Made by a program: the position numbers and the translations under genes. The notes under the pieces are model-generated. The model saw only the letters and a program-made list of their open reading frames with translations, did no database searches and had not been told where the DNA came from. From assembly GCA_003161575.1 (NCBI GenBank), contig PMOE01000074.1, positions 1 to 41,548 of the forward strand: a DNA stretch of 41,548 nucleotides, written 5' to 3'. This stretch comes from Acidimicrobiaceae bacterium. GTDB taxonomy: Bacteria; Actinomycetota; Acidimicrobiia; Acidimicrobiales; RAAP-2. This document shows positions 34,087-41,487 of this stretch, in pieces (the first letter of the stretch is position 1; every line of letters begins with the position of its first letter).

Positions 34087-34899
34087 ATGCGGATCGACAG
34101 CGGTGGGGTGGGGATCGAATACGAGGTGACCGGCGAGGGGCGACCGGTCGTGCTCCTTCACGGGTTCCCCGACTCGGGTCGGCTGTGGCGCCATCAGGTA
34201 CCGGCGCTGGCCGACGCCGGCCACCAGGTGATCGTCCTCGATCAACGTGGCTACGGCCGTTCCGACAAGCCCGACGAGGTCGAGGCGTACTCCCTGTTGT
34301 TCTTGGCCGGCGACGTCGTGGCCGTGCTCGACGAGCTGGGCATCGAGCGGGCCCACGTCGTCGGCCACGATTGGGGAGCGGCGGTCGCCTGGGGATTGGG
34401 GTCGATGGTTCCCGATCGGGTTGACCAGCTCGTTGCCCTGTCGGTCGGTCATCCCTCGGCCTTTGTCAGCGTCGGCTACGAGCAACAGATCCGCTCGTGG
34501 TACATGTTGCTGTTCCAGTTCGAAGGCGTGGCCGAACAATGGCTGTCCAACAACGACTGGGCCAACTTCCGGGTCTGGTCCAAGTACCCCGACGTCGACG
34601 GTGTCATCGCTGATCTCGAACGGGACGGATCGCTCGCACCGGGGCTCAAGTGGTACCGGGCCAACGTGCCCCCCGACAGTTGGGTGGCCCCACCTCTTGA
34701 CCTGCCGGCGGTGCCGGCATCGACCATGGGGGTCTGGAGCAGTGGGGACTTCGCCCTCACCGAAGCCCAGATGACTCGCTCGGCGGACTTCGTGTCGGGA
34801 CCCTGGCGTTACGAGCGGATCGAGGGCCCGGGCCACTGGATGCAGCTCGAAGCGCCCGACGCGCTGAACGAGCTGTTGGTGGACTTCTTGGACACCTGA
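34087..34899 (+). CDS. alpha/beta hydrolase, epoxide hydrolase-like
   Basis: Soluble hydrolase of 270 residues. The oxyanion motif is HGFPDSGRLW (25-34), and the nucleophile elbow is GHDWGA, so the nucleophile is Asp95 rather than Ser. An Asp nucleophile is the mark of epoxide hydrolases and haloalkane dehalogenases. The catalytic His is His250 in GPGHWMQLE and the acid is probably Asp221. Lid tyrosines Tyr139 and Tyr190 fit epoxide hydrolase. The ATG at 34087 follows AAAGGGAGGG. It sits downstream of a flavoprotein monooxygenase and convergent with the second acyl-CoA dehydrogenase pair. Confidence 0.9.
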   Translation: MRIDSGGVGIEYEVTGEGRPVVLLHGFPDSGRLWRHQVPALADAGHQVIVLDQRGYGRSDKPDEVEAYSLLFLAGDVVAVLDELGIERAHVVGHDWGAAVAWGLGSMVPDRVDQLVALSVGHPSAFVSVGYEQQIRSWYMLLFQFEGVAEQWLSNNDWANFRVWSKYPDVDGVIADLERDGSLAPGLKWYRANVPPDSWVAPPLDLPAVPASTMGVWSSGDFALTEAQMTRSADFVSGPWRYERIEGPGHWMQLEAPDALNELLVDFLDT

Positions 34900-34917
34900 A
34901 AGAGCAGCGCCGTTGGA

Positions 34918-34937
34918 ACCCGATCGCCGAATCGGGT
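34918..34937. terminator. bidirectional terminator-like hairpin
   Basis: ACCCGAT and ATCGGGT form a perfect 7-bp stem with a CGCCGA loop in the 43-base gap between convergent stops at 34899 and 34943. Its position suits termination from both sides; no T tract. Confidence 0.55.
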
Positions 34938-34942
34938 CGTCG

Positions 34943-36085
34943 CTAGCGTTCTGCCGCGGCGGCCATGGCGTGGGAGAGGACCCGGGAGCGATGAGTTGGC
35001 GCGTCGCCCCAGGCGGCCGAGAGCACCCAGGCCCGCTTCATCCAAAGCTGGAGGTCACACTCCCAGGTGTAGCCGATGGCCCCGTGGACCTGGAGGGCCA
35101 CCCGCGCCGCCAGATCGGCCGCGTCCGAGGCCATGGCCTTGGCCATCGAGGCGTGGGCCGAGCGGTCGGCGAGATCCCGGGCGATCGAGTCGGCGGCCCG
35201 ATAGGTGGTCGGCCGGGCGAACTCGAGTGCTACCCGCGCGTTTGCCAGGTGGTGTTTGACCGCCTGGAAGCTGCCGATGGGCTTGCCGAACTGGCGACGC
35301 TCCTTGGCGTAGTCCGCAGCCATCGTGATCATGCGTTCGGTCAGACCGAGCAGCTGGGCCGCACTGAAGAGCGCGGCCCGATCCGCCAGGTCCGAGAGCA
35401 TCGCCTCGGCCCGTTCGCCCGAGGCGATCAAGGTGTGGGGCCACGGTGACCATTCGAGCGTCCCGAGGTCGCGCGTCGGGTCGATCGACGGCGTGGTGGT
35501 GACGCCGTCGGGGTCGGCTTCGACGAGATGGAGTTGCCAGCCGGCACCCGGAAGATTGAGGGCGACCAGGGCCACGCCGGCGACGCTGGCCCCGGTGACC
35601 CGGGGGGTCACCACGGTGCCCTGGGTCACCTCCGGGCTGGGCGTGGTGGTGGTGACCAATCCGGCGGACGTGACGTCGATCCCGCCGACGGTGGCCACCA
35701 CTTCGCCGGCCGCCACCTTTTCGAGGAACCGGCCGAGAACCGAGCCTGCCCCACCGTTCGACGCCGCGTCGGCCGCTGCCATCAACGGCGCGGCCAGCCC
35801 GGCCGACTCGAGGAGGGGTTCGGGTAGTCCGGCCCAGCCGGCCTCTTCGAGCACGCCCACGAGTTCGAGTTCGCCGAGCCCGAGGCCGCCGTGGGCTTGG
35901 GGGACGAGGAGGCCGGTCGCTCCGAGCTCAGCGAGGACCGACCACCGCTCGTGGGTTCGCCCGGCGCCGCCGTGTCGATCGCCGAGTGCCATGGCGCGCA
36001 GGTCGGCGACGGTGCACTCGCGGGCGAGCACCTGTCGGACCGCGCCGCGCAACTCCAGCTGCTGCTCGGTGAAGGCGAAGCGCAC
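34943..36085 (-). CDS. acyl-CoA dehydrogenase, small subunit type (second pair)
   Basis: About 380 residues. C-terminal family motifs are YAKERRQFGKPIGSFQAVKH and QVHGAIGYTWECDLQLWMKRA; the N-terminal half is divergent and rich in Thr/Val. The GTG at 36085 lies seven bases after the stop of the large subunit. With it, this forms a second heteromeric acyl-CoA dehydrogenase, by analogy with characterised FadE pairs of cholesterol side-chain breakdown. As in the first pair, a TWE glutamate is present and is the natural candidate base. The two small subunits are clearly related but not recent copies. Confidence 0.88.
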   Translation of the reverse strand: MRFAFTEQQLELRGAVRQVLARECTVADLRAMALGDRHGGAGRTHERWSVLAELGATGLLVPQAHGGLGLGELELVGVLEEAGWAGLPEPLLESAGLAAPLMAAADAASNGGAGSVLGRFLEKVAAGEVVATVGGIDVTSAGLVTTTTPSPEVTQGTVVTPRVTGASVAGVALVALNLPGAGWQLHLVEADPDGVTTTPSIDPTRDLGTLEWSPWPHTLIASGERAEAMLSDLADRAALFSAAQLLGLTERMITMAADYAKERRQFGKPIGSFQAVKHHLANARVALEFARPTTYRAADSIARDLADRSAHASMAKAMASDAADLAARVALQVHGAIGYTWECDLQLWMKRAWVLSAAWGDAPTHRSRVLSHAMAAAAER

Positions 36086-36092
36086 CTGATCC

Positions 36093-37280
36093 TCAACCCC
36101 GCGGCAGCCCGAGCAGGCGCTCGGCCACCACATTTCGCTGGATCTCGTTGGTTCCCGCGTATATCGGGCCGGCCAAGGCGAAGAGGTAGCCGTCGAGCCA
36201 TGGGCCGGGTTGGGCCTGGCCCTCCCCGCTCGGATCAGGATCCAAAAGCTCGGCCTCGGGGCCGAGGAGCTGTAGTGCGGCGGTGTGGATCGCGAGATCG
36301 GTCTCGGACCAGAAAATCTTGTTGCAGCTCGCCTCGGGCCCCACCGAGTGCCCGTCAGCCACCTTTGATGCGGTCCAGTACGTGTGCAGCTTGTACGCCT
36401 CGGCGTCGATGTAGGCCCGGGCCACGTCGTCGGCGATGCGGCCCGCTTGTGGTCCGTCGCCGTCGGCCCGGGCGGCGTAGAGGTCGATCAGGCGGCCGGC
36501 CGCTTCGCTGTAGCGGGCCGGACTGCGCAGGCTGAGGCCCCGTTCGCTGCCGGCGGTCGACATAGCCACCGTCCACCCTTCGCCGACCGATCCGAGAATC
36601 TGGTCGTCTGCGACCTCGACGCCTTCGAAGAAGACCTCGGCGAACCCGGTCTCGCCATCGAGTTGGGAAATCGGGCGTACCGTCACTCCCGGTGCGTCCA
36701 TCGGCACGAGGAAATAGGTGAGGCCGCGGTGGCGTTCGGCGCCGGGGTCGGTGCGGAAGATCCCGAAACACCATTCGGCGAAGGCCCCGCGCGAGCACCA
36801 GGTCTTCTGGCCGTCGAGCACCCAGCCGTCCCCCGACGCGTTGGGGGTGGCTCGGCTGCGGATGCCGGCCAGGTCGCTGCCGGCGTCGGGTTCGGACCAC
36901 CCCTGGCACCAGATCTCGTCGCCGGCGGCCATGGGTGGGAGGTAGCGGGCCTTCTGGGCCGGGGTGGCGTGCTCGAACATGGTCGGTGCCAGGAGGAAGA
37001 CCCCGTTCTGGCTGACCCGGCGGGGGCCACCGGCCCGGTAGTACTCCTCTTCGAAGATCAGCCATTCGAAGATCCCGACGTCTCGCCCGCCGTACTGGGC
37101 CGGCCAGCTGACCACCGACCAGCGGTCCTCGAACATGGTGCGCTCCCAGGCTCGGTGCTGCTCGAAACCCTCGGCCGTATCGAGCGACGCCAAGGTGCCC
37201 GGGGCGGGGACATGGGCCTCGAGCCAGGCCCGGGCCTCGGTACGGAACGCCTCTTGGGCGGGAGGAAAGGTGAGGTCCAT
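36093..37280 (-). CDS. acyl-CoA dehydrogenase, large subunit type (second pair)
   Basis: FAD-dependent acyl-CoA dehydrogenase of 395 residues. WCQGWSEPDAGSDLAG and WVLDGQKTWCSRGAF contact flavin and substrate; the C-terminus is GPIYAGTNEIQRNVVAERLLGLPRG. The classical catalytic Glu position (YEGT) is again Ala (YAGT), so it likely needs the small subunit downstream. The ATG at 37280 is divergent from the thiolase operon, with only 41 bases between starts, and those hold a palindrome related to the other operators. Probably dehydrogenates an acyl-CoA that the divergent thiolase-fold enzymes then cleave. Confidence 0.92.
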   Translation of the reverse strand: MDLTFPPAQEAFRTEARAWLEAHVPAPGTLASLDTAEGFEQHRAWERTMFEDRWSVVSWPAQYGGRDVGIFEWLIFEEEYYRAGGPRRVSQNGVFLLAPTMFEHATPAQKARYLPPMAAGDEIWCQGWSEPDAGSDLAGIRSRATPNASGDGWVLDGQKTWCSRGAFAEWCFGIFRTDPGAERHRGLTYFLVPMDAPGVTVRPISQLDGETGFAEVFFEGVEVADDQILGSVGEGWTVAMSTAGSERGLSLRSPARYSEAAGRLIDLYAARADGDGPQAGRIADDVARAYIDAEAYKLHTYWTASKVADGHSVGPEASCNKIFWSETDLAIHTAALQLLGPEAELLDPDPSGEGQAQPGPWLDGYLFALAGPIYAGTNEIQRNVVAERLLGLPRG

Positions 37281-37291
37281 GGCGAGGGGAA

Positions 37292-37310
37292 ATCTGGCAC
37301 ACCGTCAGAT
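37292..37310. promoter_or_regulatory. imperfect copy of the operator-like palindrome
   Basis: ATCTGGCA-CAC-CGTCAGAT: the right arm equals the 28267-28274 arm, and the left arm matches at 6 of 8 bases. It lies between divergent starts at 37280 and 37322 and could control both operons. Confidence 0.5.
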
Positions 37311-37321
37311 ACTCGGCAACA

Positions 37322-38494
37322 ATGACCACCATGGCCAACGCAGTGATCATCGACGCCGTGCGCACCCCGGTCGGCCGCCGCGGCGGGCGCCTGTCGGGAT
37401 GGCACGCGGTTGACCTGGCGGCCCAGCCGTTGCTGGCCCTGATCGAGCGCAACGATCTCGATCCAAGTCTGGTCGAAGACGTGGTCATGGGGTGCACCAT
37501 GACTGTTGGTGAGCAGGCCATGAATGTCGCGCGGAACGCCGCTCTCGCGGCGGGCTTTCCTGACACGGTCCCCGGAACGACCGTCGACCGGCAGTGCGGA
37601 TCGGCGCAGCAGGCGGTGCACTTCGCCGCCCAAGCGGTGATGTCGGGGGCCATGGACGTCGTGATCGGGGCCGGGGTCGAGTGCATGAGCCGAGTGCCGA
37701 TTGGGTCCACCACCGAGCCCGGGCCGGGCGAGGCCTATGGCCCGATGTACCTCGGGCGCTACCAACTCATCCACCAGGGCGAGTGTGCCGAGGAGATCGC
37801 AAGACGATGGAAGGTCAGCCGCGAGGACATGGATGTCCTCGCCCTCGAATCGCACCGTCGAGCAGCGCTGGCCACCGACGAGGGGCGCTTCAAAAACGAG
37901 ATCCTCCCCATCGAGTCCCGGGTGCTCGAGGGCGAGGTCTCTGGTGTCCTCGATTTTGACGAGGGGGTGCGCCGAGACACCAGCCTCGAGAGGCTGGCGT
38001 CGCTGCGCCCGGCCTTTGTCGAGGGCGGCACGGTGACCGCGGGAACCTCGTCGCAGATTTCCGACGGTGCGGCGGCGGTGCTGGTGATGAGCGAGGAGCG
38101 GGCCTCGGCTCTCGGGCTCATCGCGCGGGCCCGGTTCCACACCTTCGCCGTCGCCGCCAACGATCCGCAGATCATGTTGACGGCCCCCATCCCGGCCACC
38201 CGTCGCATCCTCGAGAAGGCCTCCCTCTCCCTCGATGACCTCGATGTGATCGAGATCAACGAGGCCTTCGCTTCGGTCGTCCTGGCCTGGGAACGCGAGT
38301 TCCATCCCGACATGCACCGGGTCAATCCCAACGGAGGAGCCATCGCCATCGGCCATCCAACCGGGGCCTCGGGGGCCCGGTTGATGGCCACCATGGTCAA
38401 CGAGCTCGAGCGTACGGGCGGCCGGTACGGACTCCAGACCATGTGCGAGGGCGGTGGCCAGGCCAACGCCACCATCATCGAGCGGCTGGGTTGA
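37322..38494 (+). CDS. acetyl-CoA acyltransferase (thiolase)
   Basis: Degradative thiolase of 390 residues that releases acetyl-CoA or propionyl-CoA from a 3-ketoacyl-CoA. The catalytic set is complete: nucleophile Cys92 in VDRQCGSAQQA, His345 in IAIGHPTGASG and Cys375 in TMCEGGGQAN, plus INEAFAS. It resembles actinobacterial FadA5/FadA6-type thiolases of steroid breakdown, a family-level inference. Two ATGs (37322, 37331) are possible; neither has a clear ribosome binding site. First gene of a tight operon with DUF35 and thiolase-fold genes (gap of two bases). Confidence 0.95.
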   Translation: MTTMANAVIIDAVRTPVGRRGGRLSGWHAVDLAAQPLLALIERNDLDPSLVEDVVMGCTMTVGEQAMNVARNAALAAGFPDTVPGTTVDRQCGSAQQAVHFAAQAVMSGAMDVVIGAGVECMSRVPIGSTTEPGPGEAYGPMYLGRYQLIHQGECAEEIARRWKVSREDMDVLALESHRRAALATDEGRFKNEILPIESRVLEGEVSGVLDFDEGVRRDTSLERLASLRPAFVEGGTVTAGTSSQISDGAAAVLVMSEERASALGLIARARFHTFAVAANDPQIMLTAPIPATRRILEKASLSLDDLDVIEINEAFASVVLAWEREFHPDMHRVNPNGGAIAIGHPTGASGARLMATMVNELERTGGRYGLQTMCEGGGQANATIIERLG

Positions 38495-38496
38495 GC

Positions 38497-38958
38497 GTGG
38501 CCGTGGCAAAAGAGCGGGTCCCCGCCCTCGAAGGCTGGTTCACGATGGACGAGCAGGCCCCGGCCCTGCTCGGGAGCCGGTGCACCTTGTGCGGCACGTA
38601 CTCATTCCCCGGCGAGACCCACTTCTGCGCGAACCCTCGCTGCGTCGGGACCGAGTTCGAATCGGTCGAACTCAGCCGCCGCGGCCGCGTCTGGTCCTAT
38701 ACCGACGCCCGCTACCAGCCACCGCCGCCCTACGTGCCCGCTGAGCCCTACGTGCCCTTCGCCATCGCGGCGGTCGAGTTGGCGGCCGAAAAGATGGTCG
38801 TCATGGGCCAGGTCGTCCCCGGCGTCTCGGTAGAGGAGCTCTCCGTCGGTGTTGAAGTCGAGCTGGTGCTCGACACCCTCTATGAGGACGACGACCACGA
38901 ATACCTTGTGTGGAAGTGGCGTCCGGTCGTGGCTCACAAAGCGACAGGAGGTCGGTGA
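38497..38958 (+). CDS. Zn-ribbon domain-containing OB-fold protein (DUF35)
   Basis: About 153 residues. The zinc ribbon has Cys29, Cys32, Cys44 and Cys49 (CTLCGTYSFPG, FCANPRC), with a C-x4-C second pair rather than C-x2-C. The OB fold follows from GRVWSYTDARYQ. The GTG at 38497 begins two bases after the thiolase stop; a GTG at 38503 is possible. The stop overlaps the next start by one base. In characterised systems a DUF35 protein pairs with a thiolase-fold aldolase (ChsH2 with Ltp2), so its partner here is most likely the protein at 38958. Confidence 0.9.
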   Translation: MAVAKERVPALEGWFTMDEQAPALLGSRCTLCGTYSFPGETHFCANPRCVGTEFESVELSRRGRVWSYTDARYQPPPPYVPAEPYVPFAIAAVELAAEKMVVMGQVVPGVSVEELSVGVEVELVLDTLYEDDDHEYLVWKWRPVVAHKATGGR

Positions 38959-40163
38959 TGCCCGACGACACGCGCGTCGCGGTGCTCGGTGCGGGCATGC
39001 ACCCATGGGGAAAGTGGGGACGGAACTTCGTCGAGTACGGGCTGGTGGCGGCCCGCGACGCCCTGGCCGACGCCGGGGTGCTCTGGGAGGACATCGGGTT
39101 CGTCTCGGGGGCCGACACCATCCGCAACGGCTACCCGGGCTTCATTGCCGGAGCCACCTTCGCCCAGGCCCTCGGATGGACCGGGGCCCGGGTCTCGAGT
39201 TGTTATGCCGCGTGTGCCTCGGGCGCGGCCGCCATCGCAAACGCCCGGGCCCAGATTTTGGCCGGCCTGTGCGACGTCGCCCTCGTCGTCGGGGCCGACA
39301 CCACGCCCAAGGGTTTCTTCGCCCCGGTCGGCGGCGAACGCAAGGACGACCCGGACTGGCTCCGATTCCACCTGTTGGGGGCGACCAACCCCGCCTACTT
39401 CGCCCTTTACGCCCGACGGCGCATGGACCGCTTCGGCGCCACTGACGAGGATTTCGCCCAGGTGAAGGTGAAGAACGCCCGCCACGGGTTCTCCAATCCG
39501 AACGCTCGCTACCGCCGCGAGGTCACCGTCGAAGAGGTGCTGGCCTCACCGATGGTTGCCGATCCGCTCCGCCTGCTCGAGATCTGTGCGACGTCTGACG
39601 GCGGGGCGGCTCTCGTGCTCTCGAGTCTTGAGTTCGCCCGCCGCCACGGGGCGGCCGATCCGCTGGTGACCGTCTCGGCCGTGTCTACGGTCACCCCGCG
39701 CTTTCCGAACACGGTGATCGAAATGCCGAACTTCTCGACCGATTCGGCCGCCGGGGTCACCGGCGAGTTCGACACGGCGGGGTTCCGGCCCTCCATCGCC
39801 CGGGCCGCCTACGACGAGGCGGGCATCGGGCCTGAAGACCTCGATCTGGCCGAGGTCTACGATCTCTCGGCTGCCCTCGAGCTGGATTGGTACGAAGACA
39901 TCGGGTTGTGCGGCGAGGGTGAGGCCGAGAAGCTGCTGCGTGACGGGGCAACCACCCTCGGGGGCCGGGTGCCGGTGAATCCGAGCGGCGGTCTCTCGTG
40001 CTTCGGCGAGGCGATCCCGGCCCAGGCGATCGCCCAGGTGTGCGAATGCACCTGGCAGTTGCGGGGCCAGGCACCCGGGCGCCAGGTGGAGGGCGCCCGA
40101 GTGGCCGTGACCGCCAACCAGGGCCTATTTGGCCACGGTTCTTCGGTCCTGCTCACCCGCTGA
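38958..40163 (+). CDS. thiolase-fold lipid-transfer-type protein with altered active site
   Basis: Thiolase superfamily (SCP-x/Ltp-like) protein of 401 residues. Cys86 in SSCYAACASGAAA sits at the usual nucleophile position, but the GHP histidine is replaced: the region reads PSGGLSCFGEAIPAQA, with Glu351 in its place. AEVYDLSAALELDWYED stands where thiolases have NxAF. Such changes are seen in thiolase-fold proteins that act as retro-aldolases with DUF35 partners rather than as thiolases. The ATG at 38958 has an AGGAGGT ribosome binding site and overlaps the DUF35 stop by one base, supporting a complex. Function as aldolase is inferred. Confidence 0.9.
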   Translation: MPDDTRVAVLGAGMHPWGKWGRNFVEYGLVAARDALADAGVLWEDIGFVSGADTIRNGYPGFIAGATFAQALGWTGARVSSCYAACASGAAAIANARAQILAGLCDVALVVGADTTPKGFFAPVGGERKDDPDWLRFHLLGATNPAYFALYARRRMDRFGATDEDFAQVKVKNARHGFSNPNARYRREVTVEEVLASPMVADPLRLLEICATSDGGAALVLSSLEFARRHGAADPLVTVSAVSTVTPRFPNTVIEMPNFSTDSAAGVTGEFDTAGFRPSIARAAYDEAGIGPEDLDLAEVYDLSAALELDWYEDIGLCGEGEAEKLLRDGATTLGGRVPVNPSGGLSCFGEAIPAQAIAQVCECTWQLRGQAPGRQVEGARVAVTANQGLFGHGSSVLLTR

Positions 40164-40180
40164 ATGGTCCTGCTCGCCCG
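40145..40180. repeat. 15-bp direct repeat across the stop codon
   Basis: GGTCCTGCTCACCCG (40145-40159) recurs at 40166-40180 with one change, spaced 21 bases, so the end of the thiolase-fold gene is partly duplicated past its stop codon. Confidence 0.55.
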
Positions 40181-40210
40181 TCAGCGGCGAGGGGCCGATG
40201 CGTCCCAGGA

Positions 40211-40789
40211 TCAGGCCGGCCGGAACGACGTCAAGAAGCCCTGCACCTGGCTGTGATTGTTGGCGACCACGATGACGGCGTAGACCGTGGTCCCCTTCGA
40301 GACGTACATGAACGCCTCGATGGTGTTCGGATCCTTCAGCGTGGTCGAACTCGGATTGAGCTGCTTCTCGGTGCCGCTGAATTTGTAGCCCTTGGCACCG
40401 TTGACGGTGACCGCGGTGGCCCCGCTGATCTGGTGGGCCGTGGCGGTGAACTTGCTGGCGCTGGCCGCGGACTTGACCTTGCCCACCACGACCAGGTACG
40501 TGGGAGGAGGAGGAGTGGAGGCGCTCGAAGACAGAGGGTCGGCTACCGGGCTCACCCAGTAGGCGGTGGCGGTGGTCACCGTCTTGGCCGGAAATCCCGC
40601 GAGGACGCCTGCCGTGTTGCTCTGGGACTTCGGAGCCGTGGGGAAGGCGATGCGGAAGGCCCCGTACCTGGGCCCGTAGCTCGACGCCGTAGCCCCGGCC
40701 GAGGCACTGACGGCGCCGAACGCGCCGAGCAGCAGCGTGCCGAGACCGACCCCGAGCGTCCGAAGGACCATGCCCGTGTGCTTTCTCAT
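40211..40789 (-). CDS. secreted or exported hypothetical protein
   Basis: About 192 residues. The N-terminus MRKHTGMVLRTLGVGLGTLLLGAFG followed by AVSASA is a Sec signal peptide (basic n-region, hydrophobic core, AxA cleavage). The mature part is rich in Ser/Thr/Ala/Val with a short proline stretch and no cysteine, predicted beta-rich. No known domain recognised. Its ATG is overlapped by the stop of the small upstream ORF (ATGA). Likely extracellular or cell-wall localised; role unknown. Confidence 0.8.
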   Translation of the reverse strand: MRKHTGMVLRTLGVGLGTLLLGAFGAVSASAGATASSYGPRYGAFRIAFPTAPKSQSNTAGVLAGFPAKTVTTATAYWVSPVADPLSSSASTPPPPTYLVVVGKVKSAASASKFTATAHQISGATAVTVNGAKGYKFSGTEKQLNPSSTTLKDPNTIEAFMYVSKGTTVYAVIVVANNHSQVQGFLTSFRPA

Positions 40790-41124
40790 GATTGGTGCTC
40801 AGTTCTCTCGATCCGGGGCCGCGAGGACGTGCCAGGTGGAAGCGTCAGGCGGGCCAACGCTGCGTTGGCACCCGACATGATGCCATCAGTACGGGTGGGC
40901 CAGACGTCGTGGGTAACCCCGGGCGCGCGGCCCGCCCAGAAGCGATCGGATTGAGCGAGGGCGCTGCGGAGCAGTCCTGTGGCCGACGTTTCGTCGACGG
41001 CACCGAGAATGACCACGCGGTCGGCCTTGCAGACGGCGTGCCCGCGGGTCCCATGCATCAAAAGACGGTGGTCCTCTTCGGCCAAGAGCGGGGCCACGAC
41101 GCCGGTCCGGTTGGCGCCCCGCAC
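40786..41124 (-). CDS. small hypothetical protein (doubtful)
   Basis: Open frame of 112 residues whose stop overlaps the next gene's ATG as ATGA, as real coupled genes often do. The product has no recognised domain, signal or membrane segment. Codon usage alone cannot settle it in such GC-rich DNA, and other frames are open here too. Could be a real leader gene of the secreted protein, or a shadow. Confidence 0.35.
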   Translation of the reverse strand: MRGANRTGVVAPLLAEEDHRLLMHGTRGHAVCKADRVVILGAVDETSATGLLRSALAQSDRFWAGRAPGVTHDVWPTRTDGIMSGANAALARLTLPPGTSSRPRIERTEHQS

Positions 41125-41214
41125 CCTTCACGCTCGGCCGCGACGGCGGAGAACAGTTCGCCGACCCGTCAAATTCCGTCGACGTCCCTCATTCGACCGC
41201 AAAGTTTGTGTCAT

Positions 41215-41238
41215 GCCGTGTTTTGCACCCCACACGGC
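41215..41238. other. inverted repeat in 3' intergenic region
   Basis: GCCGTGT and ACACGGC form a perfect 7-bp stem with a 10-base loop. Purpose unclear; it could be a terminator-like or regulatory stem. Confidence 0.35.
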
Positions 41239-41333
41239 TGTTCCTTGTGTGATGAAAAGGGAGCAGGAGTCAGTCACAGAACAAGGGTGTCTGGATCGGT
41301 TGCGCTGCGGCCCCCATAGCGCTACCCCGGTTT

Positions 41334-41350
41334 CCAATCACTCCGATTGG
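41334..41350. promoter_or_regulatory. inverted repeat upstream of final gene
   Basis: CCAATC-ACTCC-GATTGG has 6-bp arms and is followed by GGTATAGC, a possible -10-like stretch. Might be an operator for the gene starting at 41488. Confidence 0.3.
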
Positions 41351-41445
41351 GTATAGCCGAGGTGAGGCCATGTGGGCTGCGACCGCACTCGACTAGAAGT
41401 CGCCGAGCGTCTCATTTGAGGGAGATAGCCGCTCCCATACAGGGG

Positions 41446-41454
41446 CGTCAGATG
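41446..41454. promoter_or_regulatory. half-site of the operator motif
   Basis: CGTCAGATG equals one arm of the 28255-28275 palindrome, 34-42 bases before the final start codon. The other arm is not conserved (about 3 of 9), so this may be chance. Confidence 0.3.
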
Positions 41455-41487
41455 GCGTCGCCTCGAGACCGATGGAAGGTGGACAGC

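Larger units (their letters stand above)
41125..41487. other. intergenic stretch, 363 bases
   Basis: No gene is supported. It holds the two inverted repeats and the half-site listed separately and must contain the promoter of the last gene. Confidence 0.5.
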
